Below, in pieces: positions 12,249-21,845 of a stretch of 64,000 bases of DNA. The first letter of the stretch is position 1; each line of letters starts with the position of its first letter. Source of the stretch: Chamaecyparis obtusa (taxonomy: Eukaryota; Streptophyta; Pinopsida; Cupressales; Cupressaceae); the NCBI GenBank assembly GCA_027943335.1, contig BSBK01007849.1, forward strand, positions 62,001-126,000, in the 5' to 3' direction. Under the pieces are notes generated by a model. That model was given only the letters and a program-made list of their open reading frames with translations. It was not told the DNA's origin and did no database searches. The position numbers and the translations under genes were made by a program.

Positions 12249-12492
12249 CATTGTGTTATGTGTTATTTGTTATGATTATTTTTTATCATAATTTGCAAAC
12301 TACATAATTGATTTAGTTGATAATCACAGTTTGGATAATTACTGGTAATCAGTAAGGTGTACAAATAGATTGATATTTTATGTTACCGAGCTGCATAATT
12401 TATTGAAACTATTTTGTAAGGTACATCTATGTATTTGGGACTGTAGGATAACTAATCTAACTAATTCAACCTCCCCTATTTATTCAATCAAT

Positions 12493-12504
12493 TGGTATCA
12501 AAGC
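12493..12504 (+). promoter_or_regulatory. Primer-binding site of Copia-2 (initiator Met tRNA type)
   Basis: tggtatcaaagc lies 2 bp after the LTR end and differs from the canonical tggtatcagagc at one base. Confidence 0.85.
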
Positions 12505-12557
12505 ATTATTAGTTGCTTGGAAGAAATTTTTAAGGACTTGAGCAGAAAGATCACAAG

Positions 12558-13423
12558 ATGTATAAGAGGGAAGTGCTGAAGCTGAACAAAGATAACTTTA
12601 CCACATGGCAAAGCCGGATGAGACTTCACATATCTGGAATCAAAGATTTTGCTATACATTTACTTGACAATGGCTACTTGCAACCGAATGTTGGACCTTT
12701 GACTCTTGATCAGTTGGGAGACCAACATAAACACAACATTACTATGATAGAGATTGTTGTTGCTCTATCTGATGTCGAATTTGAGGATTTCAAGGACTGC
12801 ACTACAACAAAACAAATGTGGGACAAAATTGCTCTAGTTTATGATGGTGATGTGAATGTGATGAGAGCCAGAGCTGAAATCTTGAGAGGCAGATTTGATG
12901 ACATGAAGATGAAAGAAGGAGAGAACATCACACAATACTCAAACTAAATCAAAGAGGTATTCAATACTATCTGAGGAGGAGGAGGTACTATTGATGAAGA
13001 TACTATGGTAAGTAAGATACTAAGAACTTTGTTGCATGTCTATGAAATGAGAATATTTTCTATTCATGAAATGACGTCTGCACCTAATAGCACCCTTACT
13101 CTTGATAGTCTGATTAGAAAGTTAACAACTTTTGAGCTAAATAATTTTGACAATAGTGTTGTACCAAGTGTTGAGTCTATTTTATGTCATCTCTTAAGAT
13201 TGGTAAATCTAGTAGTAAGAATAATATAAGGAATGAAAGTGATAGTAACACAGAAGATGAGCTTGATGAGCTTGAAGCACTTATGGCCCAAAGACTACAT
13301 AAAGGTAAAGGAAGGTATAAGGGAAATTTACCTTTAGCTTGTTTTAACTATGAGGAGGTTGGCCATACTGCTACTAGATGTCCTAACAAGAAAGAGGAAG
13401 ATAAAGACCGATATGGTGATTGA
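12558..13423 (+). pseudogene. Copia-2 gag, broken
   Basis: Starts MYKREVLKLNKDNFTTWQSR and aligns along its length with Copia-1 gag (KDCTTTKQMWDKI). A TAA at 12945 and a TGA near 12973 (the Arg of the I-R-G motif) break it; it continues in frame to about 13180 and then shifts to the frame opened at 13184. The zinc knuckle at about 13340-13381 reads CFNYEEVGHTATRC, so the second Cys ligand is replaced by Tyr. An acidic stretch and a Lys/Arg-rich tail follow. Not functional. Confidence 0.88.
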
Positions 13424-13503
13424 AAGTTTAGAAGAAGGAATAATAGAGGAAAATGACAGTACAACAAAGACAACCAAGATTACAGAGATAAAGGAAAAAA
13501 GGC

Positions 13504-15042
13504 TTGTTACCTTATTGGAGAATTGAAGATGACACTGGCAGTGACACTGATGATGATATTGAAGTAGTATTTGTTGCAATGAAAGATGATTCAAAAGAGG
13601 AGGAAAGGTATGTAGAAACAACACTTATTTATAAAGTTAGTAAGAATGATACTTGGATCATTGATAGTGGTTGTACACATCACATGACTAGTGACAAAGA
13701 TAAGTTTGAACATCTTGAGCATTATAATGGAGGATTAGTAAAAATGGAAAATGATACACCTTGTTTGGTGAAAGGAAAAGGATCAATTTTATTGAATGAT
13801 AGAATTAGATGTGATAATGCATATTGGGTAAAAGGACTTAACTACAATTTGTTGAGTGTAGCACAATTGAATAACTCAGGTCACCGAGTTGCATTTAAAA
13901 GAAAGAATGTAAAAATCTATGATGAAAATGGAAAGCTTGTTGGTACTGGAGGACAATCAAAAGGTAATTTATTTTATCTTGACAATGCTAAAACTTCTTG
14001 TCTATTGGTAAAAAATGAAGATGCATGGCTATGGCATAAGAGGTTATGTCATGTAAACTTTGATAACCTGATTAAGATTAGTAGAAAGAGAAAAGTTAGA
14101 GGATTGTCGAATCTAACCAAACTTGATCATGTTATGTGCCATCAATGTCAGATTGGAAAGATGACCAAATCTAATTTTAAAAGTAAGGACTATTCATATA
14201 AAGGTATTTTGGAGTTGGTACACACTAAATTATGTGGTCCTATGAGAACTCAAAGCTACTATGGTGATAAATATTTCATTTTATTTGTTGATGACTATTC
14301 TAGGCTGATGACAGTAATGTTCTTAAAAGAAAAATCTGAGGCATTTAAATTATTTAAATGGTATAAGGCTAAAGTTGAAAAAGAAACCAAAAAAGTACTG
14401 AAATGCTTAAGGTCTGATAGAGGAGGTGAGTTTGTTTTTGATGAATTCACTAATTTATGTAATGAGCATGGAATCAAAAGGTATGTTTATGTACCTAAGA
14501 CACTGCAACAGAATGGAATTGCTAAAACGAGGAACCAATCTATTGTTGATTGTGCTAGAACATTGATGATTGAGAAAAATGTTGCACAAATGTACTGGAG
14601 AGAGGTAGTTAGCATTGCAGTATACACCTTGAATCGAGTTCAACTGAATAACGACACAAACAAGACACCTTACAAGTTATGGTTTGGATATACACCGAGT
14701 GTAAGTTATTTCAGAATCTTTGGTAGTAAGTGTTATATTCTGAAAGATGATGTGAATGGTAAATTTGACTCCAAAGGTGATGAAGGAATATTTTTAGGAT
14801 ATTCTACTAAGAGTAAAGCTTATAAATGTTTGAACAAGGCAACTAATAAAATGATAGAAAGTGCTAATATAAAAGTTGATGAGTTTGTTGAAAAGAATGA
14901 TGAAGAAATCATGAAGGAACCAAAAGACTATGGTAGGTTTACTTATGTTGAAGATTCAAGTTATCTACCAAAGCCACAGGTTGAGTCTACCAAGCATCAA
15001 GAAAATGCTACCAAGAATCAACAAATACAAACTGAGAATTAG
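13504..15042 (+). pseudogene. Copia-2 protease and integrase, 512-codon open frame with dead active site
   Basis: The longest open frame in the window. Protease active site WIIDSGCTHHMTS is at about codon 50. The GAG-pre-integrase zinc region (LWHKRLCHVNFDNL, CHQCQIGKMTKSNF) and the integrase core follow. The first catalytic Asp is Lys (LVHTKLCGPM) and the catalytic Glu is also replaced (LQQNGIAKTRNQS, where ER is expected), while the middle Asp of FVDDYSR and RSDRGGEF are kept. The frame is open but the enzyme would be inactive. The C-terminal GIFLGYSTKSKAYK region is typical. The frame ends at TAG 15040-15042; homologous codons continue to 15130. Confidence 0.9.
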
Positions 15043-15130
15043 GAAGAAGCTACCAAGCAGGAAAATAAACTTGAACTGAATGATGAATAAAGAAGACAAC
15101 AAGTACTAGCAAGATTTGTTAGAAGACACC

Positions 15131-16132
15131 AGGGTCAGAATGTGCCAAGCATGGCTATTCATGTGTTATCACTAAAAATTTGAATTTAATTATGCGTTAT
15201 TATATTCCAACTAAATCAAATTTACAGTCAACTCTGCTTCCACCATTTATTGATCTAACTATGTTTGACATATTCTAGTCTATATGTTTCAGATAAATGG
15301 AAAAAACTACCTACCACACTAATTACGAAAGAGTTGCTTGCCAAATGAATTCAAAATAGTATTCAAAAGAATAGAGTCTCATTGAAATAGATCAGTTTGG
15401 TATAATACATGTTAGATAGATATCATCCCATGAATTCAAGGCCTTAGGAGTTCATGGGATGACTAGTTATAATTAATTAAATAACTATATAAAAAATGAA
15501 ATAAGCATAAATTAGTTGTCTTAATAGTCCCTTGAAGTCATAACTGATCCATGCAATCCCTTAGTTGAAACCAAACTCGTCTAAAAATGCAATAACTCAT
15601 AACCAAAACTTAGTTTAAACTCGTCTAAAAATGCATGACCCATAACCAAAACTATTTTATTATATTTTTACATTTAAAAATAATATTTAATAAAAAATAT
15701 TTATAAAATCACTTATTAAATATTTTATATTTAAACACATGCCAAAATAATAAAATAATCATAATCATAAAATTTAAAAGGCACCTAATTTTCTAATTTT
15801 GGATCTACACATGCCTAAGTGATTTTTTACCATCCCTAGATCTTTACAATAAGTTCAATGCAAGACTAAAAAAATTTGAACAAATTATTAGTTGAATGGA
15901 AATAAGAAATAAAAACAAAGACAAAAAAAAAACTCTAAGCAAACATTTTTGGGTAAAAAACCCTAGACACTACCTGCGGTCTCTAATTTTTGTTTTTTTC
16001 ACTCTCTTCTCTTTGCGCCATGGTGGATTTGTGGAGGCAGGGCTTTTTCTCTATGTCATCAGAGATCAATACATGGGCATCAATAAAGAACTTAGAGTGA
16101 GAGGATCGAAGTGTGCCAACTGAATCCAGAGT
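15131..16132. other. Spacer at the left end of the CACTA compartment
   Basis: No gene recognised. It includes a perfect 12-bp inverted repeat tcatcccatgaa / ttcatgggatga (15423-15434 and 15451-15462, 16-nt loop) and an AT-rich stretch near 15640-15780. A 75-codon open stretch at 15896-16123 has no recognisable domain. Confidence 0.45.
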
Positions 16133-16137
16133 TGGAG

Positions 16138-16635
16138 TGTAAGAATTTTCCTAAGGCAAAGAATAAATGCCAAGATCTAGAAGCTCAAGAGATAACACAA
16201 GAGAGACAAGATATGATATGATCAAATGATCAAATAATGAATAATAGATTGAATTGATTGAATGATAGATACAATGTAGGAATGCCTGAATATATAGGCA
16301 ATGCATGATAACTAGAAGATATGCAAAATATAAGCTATCAACTAGACATGGTGGAATCACATGTCCACCAAAGGTGGATCATCCTCTATTGTACATCAAA
16401 GTATGTGCAACATGTGCAACAATGAGAAGATGATAATGTGATAAGAGCACTAAAGGTGGATCTCACACACAAATAGGTATGTGATGACAACTATCACACC
16501 TAAAGTGGAAATTCTCCTAACCTTGTGTTAAAATGAAATGCAAACTCAGTGTCACAATGACAACTAATATGCAAATGCATTATCCTAAGTAAACTTAAGT
16601 AAAGTGTAATTAGTAAATACTTAATTACACCAACA
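16138..16635 (-). repeat. Solo LTR with 5-bp target-site duplication
   Basis: Read on the minus strand it runs tgttggtgtaattaag ... ttcttaca, a typical LTR start and end, with a TATA-like tatatatt near its middle. The flanks are tggag at 16133-16137 and tggag at 16636-16640, a perfect 5-bp duplication. No internal retrotransposon sequence is present, so it is the product of recombination between two LTRs. At 498 bp it belongs to a family other than the three full elements here. Orientation rests on the tgttgg start. Confidence 0.8.
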
Positions 16636-16640
16636 TGGAG

Positions 16641-17490
16641 GAATTCCAAGTAGGTCGATACCCCTTTTTGAAATATTAGCTAGTCCCTTGTTGAGGATGC
16701 AATGTTTGTTAATAGTAAAAGGCTTTACATCCTTTCTTCGTACCATTTTTTTGTGAGATAAACTTTGAAGAGAATGAAACATTTTGTTATAGTAAGACAT
16801 AATGAAGGTTTGATTCTTGGGTATGACAGTTAGCATTTCAACTATTTAAAATCAACATCAGATATCTCAATACATATTCTCACTTCCTATAATATCATTT
16901 ATTGCACTGAAATGGTGCATTTCTACAAAGCTTCCCGTAGTAGATGAGTTAGGCATATAGACTCTCAAATTGGTAGCAGTTTTTAAATGTTATGTAGGGT
17001 TCTAAAAGAAAAATGCAATGGTAGACATTGGTGTAGGGTTTGATAGCATATACTAATGATACAAATTATGATGCTTTATGTTGGTTTGGAATAAATTATA
17101 GTATTAAACATAAATGATACTTTATGCCGTAGTTTGAAAAAACAATATTGTGAAGAAAATTTATATAGGGGTTTAGCAAGATTGAATGAAGCCCTAGGCA
17201 GCTTTGATGACTTATGGTCATAATGCGCTTTCACAAATTTTAACCTAATTTCATTAATGCCATAGGCTGTAAGACTAATGATAAGCGGTCTGCAAAATTC
17301 CTATTGTTGTGAAATTTATAGTTCCTCATAGAGGATTTTGCAAAGCATGAATGGTGGAATATTTACCCACCTAATCATTCATATCCATACCTTGGCCTTT
17401 CTTCAATTGTGAATGATTTGACTTGATGATTTCATCCTAACAAATGTAAACATGAGGTGATTAGGCCAGTAGATTGGAGAAGTGAAAATA
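16641..17490. other. Upstream spacer of the peptidase exon
   Basis: No gene, promoter or repeat that I can name. A 22-bp string ending in gttcctcata (17309-17330) recurs exactly at 19673-19694. If the downstream exon was captured together with its 5' flank, its old promoter would lie here. Confidence 0.35.
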
Positions 17491-17775
17491 ATGGGATCAG
17501 AGGGGCGCCCGGGAACTATAATTCATCTCACTGGATTCAAAAAATTCCATGGAGTTGTAGGGAACCAAACAGAAATAGTCATGGGTAATTTGGAGGAATA
17601 TGTAGCTAAAAGGGGCTTGCCTAATGGAGTCACTCTTGGTAGTTGTATGGTAATTGAGACTGTAGGAAAAGGAGCTCTCGATGCTCTTTACACTCTTCTT
17701 AACTCTTCTTTCCCTTCAAATGAGGAGGATCCTCAACTCCTGCATGAACCCTCTCATGGTGAGAGGATTATTTGG
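17491..17775 (+). pseudogene. First exon of a pyroglutamyl-peptidase I-like gene (C15 family), fragment
   Basis: The enzyme removes N-terminal pyroglutamate from peptides. The exon is open for 95 codons from ATG 17491 and reads MGSEG..., then IIHLTGFKKFHGV, NLEEYVAKRGLP, GVTLGSCMVIETVGKGAL and ERIIW, matching the N-terminal part of plant pyrrolidone-carboxylate peptidases. A GTG nine bases upstream also keeps the frame open but the ATG fits the family start. A good splice donor (tgg|gtgagt) follows at 17776. The next exon (expected to begin LHFGVNSGA) is not visible downstream, and the catalytic Glu-Cys-His residues lie in those missing exons. It sits inside the CACTA compartment, so I read it as a captured fragment. 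Confidence 0.75.
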
Positions 17776-18101
17776 GTGAGTCAAATCACTTCCATCTTTA
17801 ATCTGGCTAGATAGATTTGACCGACTACGTTTATTGTTTCAAATGGATAGAATCATAGGGCTAAAGATAATTGGGATTTTAACACGGGATGAATTGATGC
17901 AACATATTTTTTCTATTGTATAAATAGATTATAGATTGCTGGGATTTTTTACTCAAATGAATTATATTTGATATGATTGATATGGTATATTAGAAAAGGT
18001 GTTAAAGTTGGCATTCAGCGGGGAGTTTGGATTTTGTCTCGTAGTAATAAGAATACTAGAAAAATAGGCTTGTTACTCAATGATTCTCAAATACTAGAGG
18101 G

Positions 18102-18605
18102 CCAATCCAGCCCTTATAGTTGGATTTACTAAACTTCAAAGTACCACCAATGCCCAAACTGCTTTGTAATGAACCGACAGTACATCTGAATACTTTGTGA
18201 TGAACCATTAATCAATTAAGGTCAGTCAAGAGTGAATCAACTTCATTTCCCTAAAATCAAGGACATTTGTTTTGAATTAGAAACTCAGTTAGGACTTGTG
18301 CACATGGTTTAATAAATAGATTGAATTCCTAAAATAAAAGGACAATTAGCCCAATACAACTCAAGCCCTTATATATGGATTTACTCAACTTCAAACTACT
18401 ACCAACATCAAAATGTTTTGTAATGAACCGATAGTACATCCAAATAATCTATAATGAATCAGCAGTCAGTCAATGCCAATCAAGAGTGAATCAACTTCAT
18501 TTTTAAAAAAAATTAAGAACATTTTGTTCCAAATTAGAAACTTAATGAGGATCAGTGCACATGGCTAAATAAACAGATTGAGTTCCTAAAATAAAAGGAC
18601 ATCTA
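18102..18605. repeat. Diverged tandem duplication, unit about 250 bp
   Basis: 18102-18350 and 18351-18605 share agcccttata, ttttgtaatgaaccga-agtacatc, caagagtgaatcaacttcat, and a common end cctaaaataaaaggaca. A third partial copy of the unit end (gttcctaaagtaaaggataattagc) follows at about 18628-18654. It may be part of an old LTR or a satellite-like seed. No coding potential. Confidence 0.7.
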
Positions 18606-19721
18606 GTACATAGTTAGGACCTAGGAGTTCCTAAAGTAAAGGATAATTAGCACCTAATTAGAGGTATACTTGGGATTAGTTGCAGAACACCACCGAAATA
18701 GATTGAGGATGATTGATCAGTTAATCATAGTTTGAGGGTGATTGCTTAGTCAATGAAGATTACCGCTAAGAGACTTCCTCTTGTATTCCCTACCCTTCCC
18801 CATTATAAGAAGCTGTATAATCATTTTTAAAGGGTCTTTCGCAATGGAGAGGGTTTCACCTTCTTTGTAAGGGAGGAGTTCACAGTGCCTCCACATAAGG
18901 GTGGCTCACTAAAGAGCTTAGGTTGTTCTATGTATTGACGATGCTAGAGAAAATGTAATTTCTTTTTTCTACAGTCACTCTCATAAAGAAAAGATGTTTG
19001 CAGTGTCATATTCCAGTTCTATATTTTGGTCTATATTTGTTTACTGGCTATGCCAGTTTTTAAACATTTTTAGCTTTAGATTCACAACAGTTGTATCAAA
19101 TAACTAATCCTACCAACATGAATTAATCTGATCAGCACAATGAAAATATCAAGAGCAAGCAAAAGGACAATATCTATTTGCTAAGAATGTATGCAAAGAC
19201 ATACAACCAATGGTGGAGAGCATAAAGGAGATGTTTCCAAGCAATTTAGGAACAATATTGTACCTATATGAATTTTCATATTGTGTTAGTTTTTCAGCTA
19301 AACCTTTATCTTTTTATGTAGTCATGTTTCAAATTGCTTTCATTCGTGCTTTGCAAAACCCTATTTTATGATTTATGTTGAATATGAGTACACACAGCTT
19401 GTATGTGACTTTCTGCAGTAGTTTTCAGGTGTATTTGTGATGTGGTTGAGGATAGGGAGCCAAATGAATGGTGAGCTTGTCCCTGTAATAGCACTAAACT
19501 ACACTACCACAATTTAGACGGTTTCAACACAAGACTATTCTTGACATGCAAGATTCAACGACACTGATAGAACCTAGAAGGATTCAACTCAAGATCATTA
19601 TACATTTAAAATGTTTCAAATCTTATTTTATTTGTCAAACACATGGGAGATTCAACTCAACAACATGAGGATGTGAAATTTATAGTTCCTCATACAGGCT
19701 ATGTGTAGTCACATAAATCTA
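18606..19721. other. Spacer, possibly the end of a degraded LTR
   Basis: 18790-18900 has a TATA-like cccattataag and a cluster of short G/A-rich words. Near 19085-19105 the sequence ttcacaacagttgtatcaaat loosely resembles an LTR end followed by a tRNA-Met primer site, but I find no second LTR copy. No gene. Confidence 0.35.
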
Positions 19722-19876
19722 CCATCCCATTCATGATAATGGTAGCAGATCTTGCATGCTTCATAGCTTAGATATACCTTGAGAACTTCAACATTACATC
19801 TAAGATTTGACCTATGAAGCATGCAAGATCTGAGCTGTGAAGCATGCATTATTGCATGCATGTACTTAACACTTTT
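19722..19876. repeat. Palindromic dispersed repeat, copy 1
   Basis: Contains a perfect 19-bp inverted repeat, agatcttgcatgcttcata (19747-19765) and its complement (19813-19831), with a 47-nt loop. A second palindrome gcatgca-ttat-tgcatgc follows. The whole unit recurs at 24910-25064. It resembles a small foldback (MITE-like) element, but no target duplication is evident. Confidence 0.75.
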
Positions 19877-21491
19877 TGAATATTTTTGAACATGTGTGAG
19901 ATAGATTGCCCTCCATGCTCACTACACCAAAACTTTGCCACATGTTCATCAGAACTCTGGACCACATTTTGGGTGTGAGGGGAATCTAAACTAGATTATA
20001 TAGTAATGAGTAACCCTGTTACCATGATGCTACACCGTTTTGGATCTCATGTCAATGCCTTTCTAGTATCTGAGATTATACATGTTCAAACTGAAGGCAT
20101 AGATAATAATCTTTATATCTATGAAGAATTTTCCTTTATTATTTTAACTTTAAACATTTTTTGGGTGAAGTTAAAATATTTATGTATACACAAAGACATT
20201 TACATGTTTGTAGGCCATTTTGACCATCCTATAAAAATAGAGAGTTCCTGGCCTACACAATGGGTTATTCATCATTAACATTCATAAGATACCAAGTCAC
20301 ATACTTTACCAACAATGTGAAAGCCATACTGATAATAGTTAATGAAAATTATTTTGGAGACACTACACCAACTCAAATACCTATCAGTTCTCTTTGTTTG
20401 ATGGACTGTGACCCCTTTTATCATCTTTAACATTTCTATGTGCAATTCTTGGACAATTCATTAGAGTGGGAATGAGTTTTTGATGTTGAGGAAAAATAGT
20501 CACTGCTCATAAATCTATTTTTCACACTCTGTTGTACAACATTATTTTATCATCCCTGAATATGAATTTTAACTTGCAAATTTGATATGGTTTGTTAAGT
20601 TTTAGCCTCAACAAATCATCATTCCATTTGGAAAATAATACTAGCTAAATATGCAAGTGGAAGAAGCTGGGACACCTTATCTATAGAGCATTGTTTATGT
20701 AATTTCTTTTAGAAAAATTCCAAAATTATTGTATTCAGAGTCCTATTGCAGAATTATCTTTGAATTAGTGAAACTATTTCTTGGTTTGTGAAATGTTCCT
20801 GCAACCAAGAGAAACTTACAAAATCTCCTAGAGAGGTGCCAAAAACATCTTGAAATGATTCATGACAGTTTTGATATATTTTCTATATTGATTCTATACT
20901 GACCATTCCTAGAAATACACTGATGATGCTGAGTGAAAATTTTGAAAACATGGAATTAGATGTCTTAATTATGGAAATGTGGAATAGAAAGTGCTGAAAA
21001 TTTTGAATGTGCTAAAAGATGAAAATAAGAGTTGATGTATGAATCATGACAAATTGTGAGTGTAGATTGGCTAGAAGAACCAAAATAGAAAATTTGGAAT
21101 TTTGGAGTAGCAAGGCAGTCCACACAGCTATGTAGAAACTGAAATCTGAACTAGCTTTTAAACTTTGCTTAGATTTTCTGAAATGGGGAAGATAACATAG
21201 TTGTTTTCTCAAACAAGGAAGATAACATGGTTGTTTATTGTGGCTCATTTGGACTCACCAAAATCCAAGGCGAGTCAAGCTTGCTAAGTCTCACAAACCT
21301 GGACTCGGACTCAAACTTGGTGAGTCTTTCCTAGACTTTCCCATACTCACCAAGTATTGGTAAGACTAGGCCTAAGATTGGCCATTTTAGTTCTCTTTTT
21401 TTGTTTATGAAATGCCTCCAGACTATATATATGAAATATAACATTTAACTCCCAATCTTTGTCTTCAAGTCAATCTCATTCTCCTCATTAG
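19877..21491. other. Spacer without recognised genes
   Basis: A 90-codon open stretch at 20006-20278 (+) has no domain I recognise and is AT-rich. 21240-21370 contains several gactcacc / ggtgagtc words in both orientations. Confidence 0.35.
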
Positions 21492-21557
21492 AATATATAC
21501 ATGAAATATAACAGTTAAATGTGACTTATACTTTAGGTCATATTTCATGTATATATT
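21492..21557. repeat. 18-bp perfect inverted repeat
   Basis: aatatatacatgaaatat (21492-21509) and its exact complement (21540-21557), loop 30 nt. A related direct copy tatatatgaaatataacattta lies just upstream at about 21426. Confidence 0.7.
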
Positions 21558-21669
21558 GGTAGGATGTTTGAGAGTGGGTTAAGATCTCTAGGAGTTATAA
21601 TGCAGATACTAGATTTAGAAGATCTTTTAAATTCTTAGCTTTAGTCAAATTCTAGTAATTAGGAGGCTC

Positions 21670-21845
21670 ATATCATCATTCTCTTGCTCTCTCTATCTCA
21701 CTCTCTTATTTCCCACAAACTCTAGACCTATCTCTCTTGCTATCACACTTCTCTGTCCTCTCTCTCTACCTCTCTCTATCTCACTCTCTCCTCTCTCCCC
21801 TAAGATCTAGATCTCTCTCTCTCTCTCTCTACACCTCTCTCCCTT
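21670..21845 (+). repeat. CT-rich low-complexity tract
   Basis: About 175 bp dominated by tctctc runs on the + strand, for example ctctctctctctctct near 21815. In plants such tracts occur in microsatellites and in 5' untranslated regions. No gene follows that I can identify. Confidence 0.8.

Larger units (their letters stand above)
11063..12490 (+). repeat. 5' LTR of Copia-2 (about 1428 bp)
   Basis: Ends in ...tattcaatca directly before a primer-binding site. The tail parallels the Copia-1 LTR (caggtcacacct, gagctcact-cagaagagtga, then the terminal hairpin motif). The start at tgatatg is placed by aligning its ttgtcattaatgt with attgtcattgatgt near the start of the Copia-1 LTR, so it is less certain than the end. 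Confidence 0.65.
11063..15130 (+). mobile_element. Copia-2, 5' half: LTR, gag, protease, integrase
   Basis: A second Ty1/copia element of the same broad group as Copia-1, with similar proteins and the same LTR tail motif. It stops abruptly after the codons for Val-Arg-Arg-His at 15130, just where the integrase-RT linker begins; no RT or RNase H follows. The missing half matches what starts at 61975 (see that entry). The 5 bp before the LTR are taaag; a partner would lie beyond the window. Confidence 0.88.

Noticed and set aside
15128..15140. Helitron explanation for the left break (insertion between A and T)
   Set aside because: The right end is not a CTRR helitron end at the junction, and no TC start is present on the left.
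19085..19105. LTR end plus primer-site look-alike (cacaacagttgtatcaaat)
   Set aside because: Weak match to the tRNA-Met site and no second LTR copy in the window.
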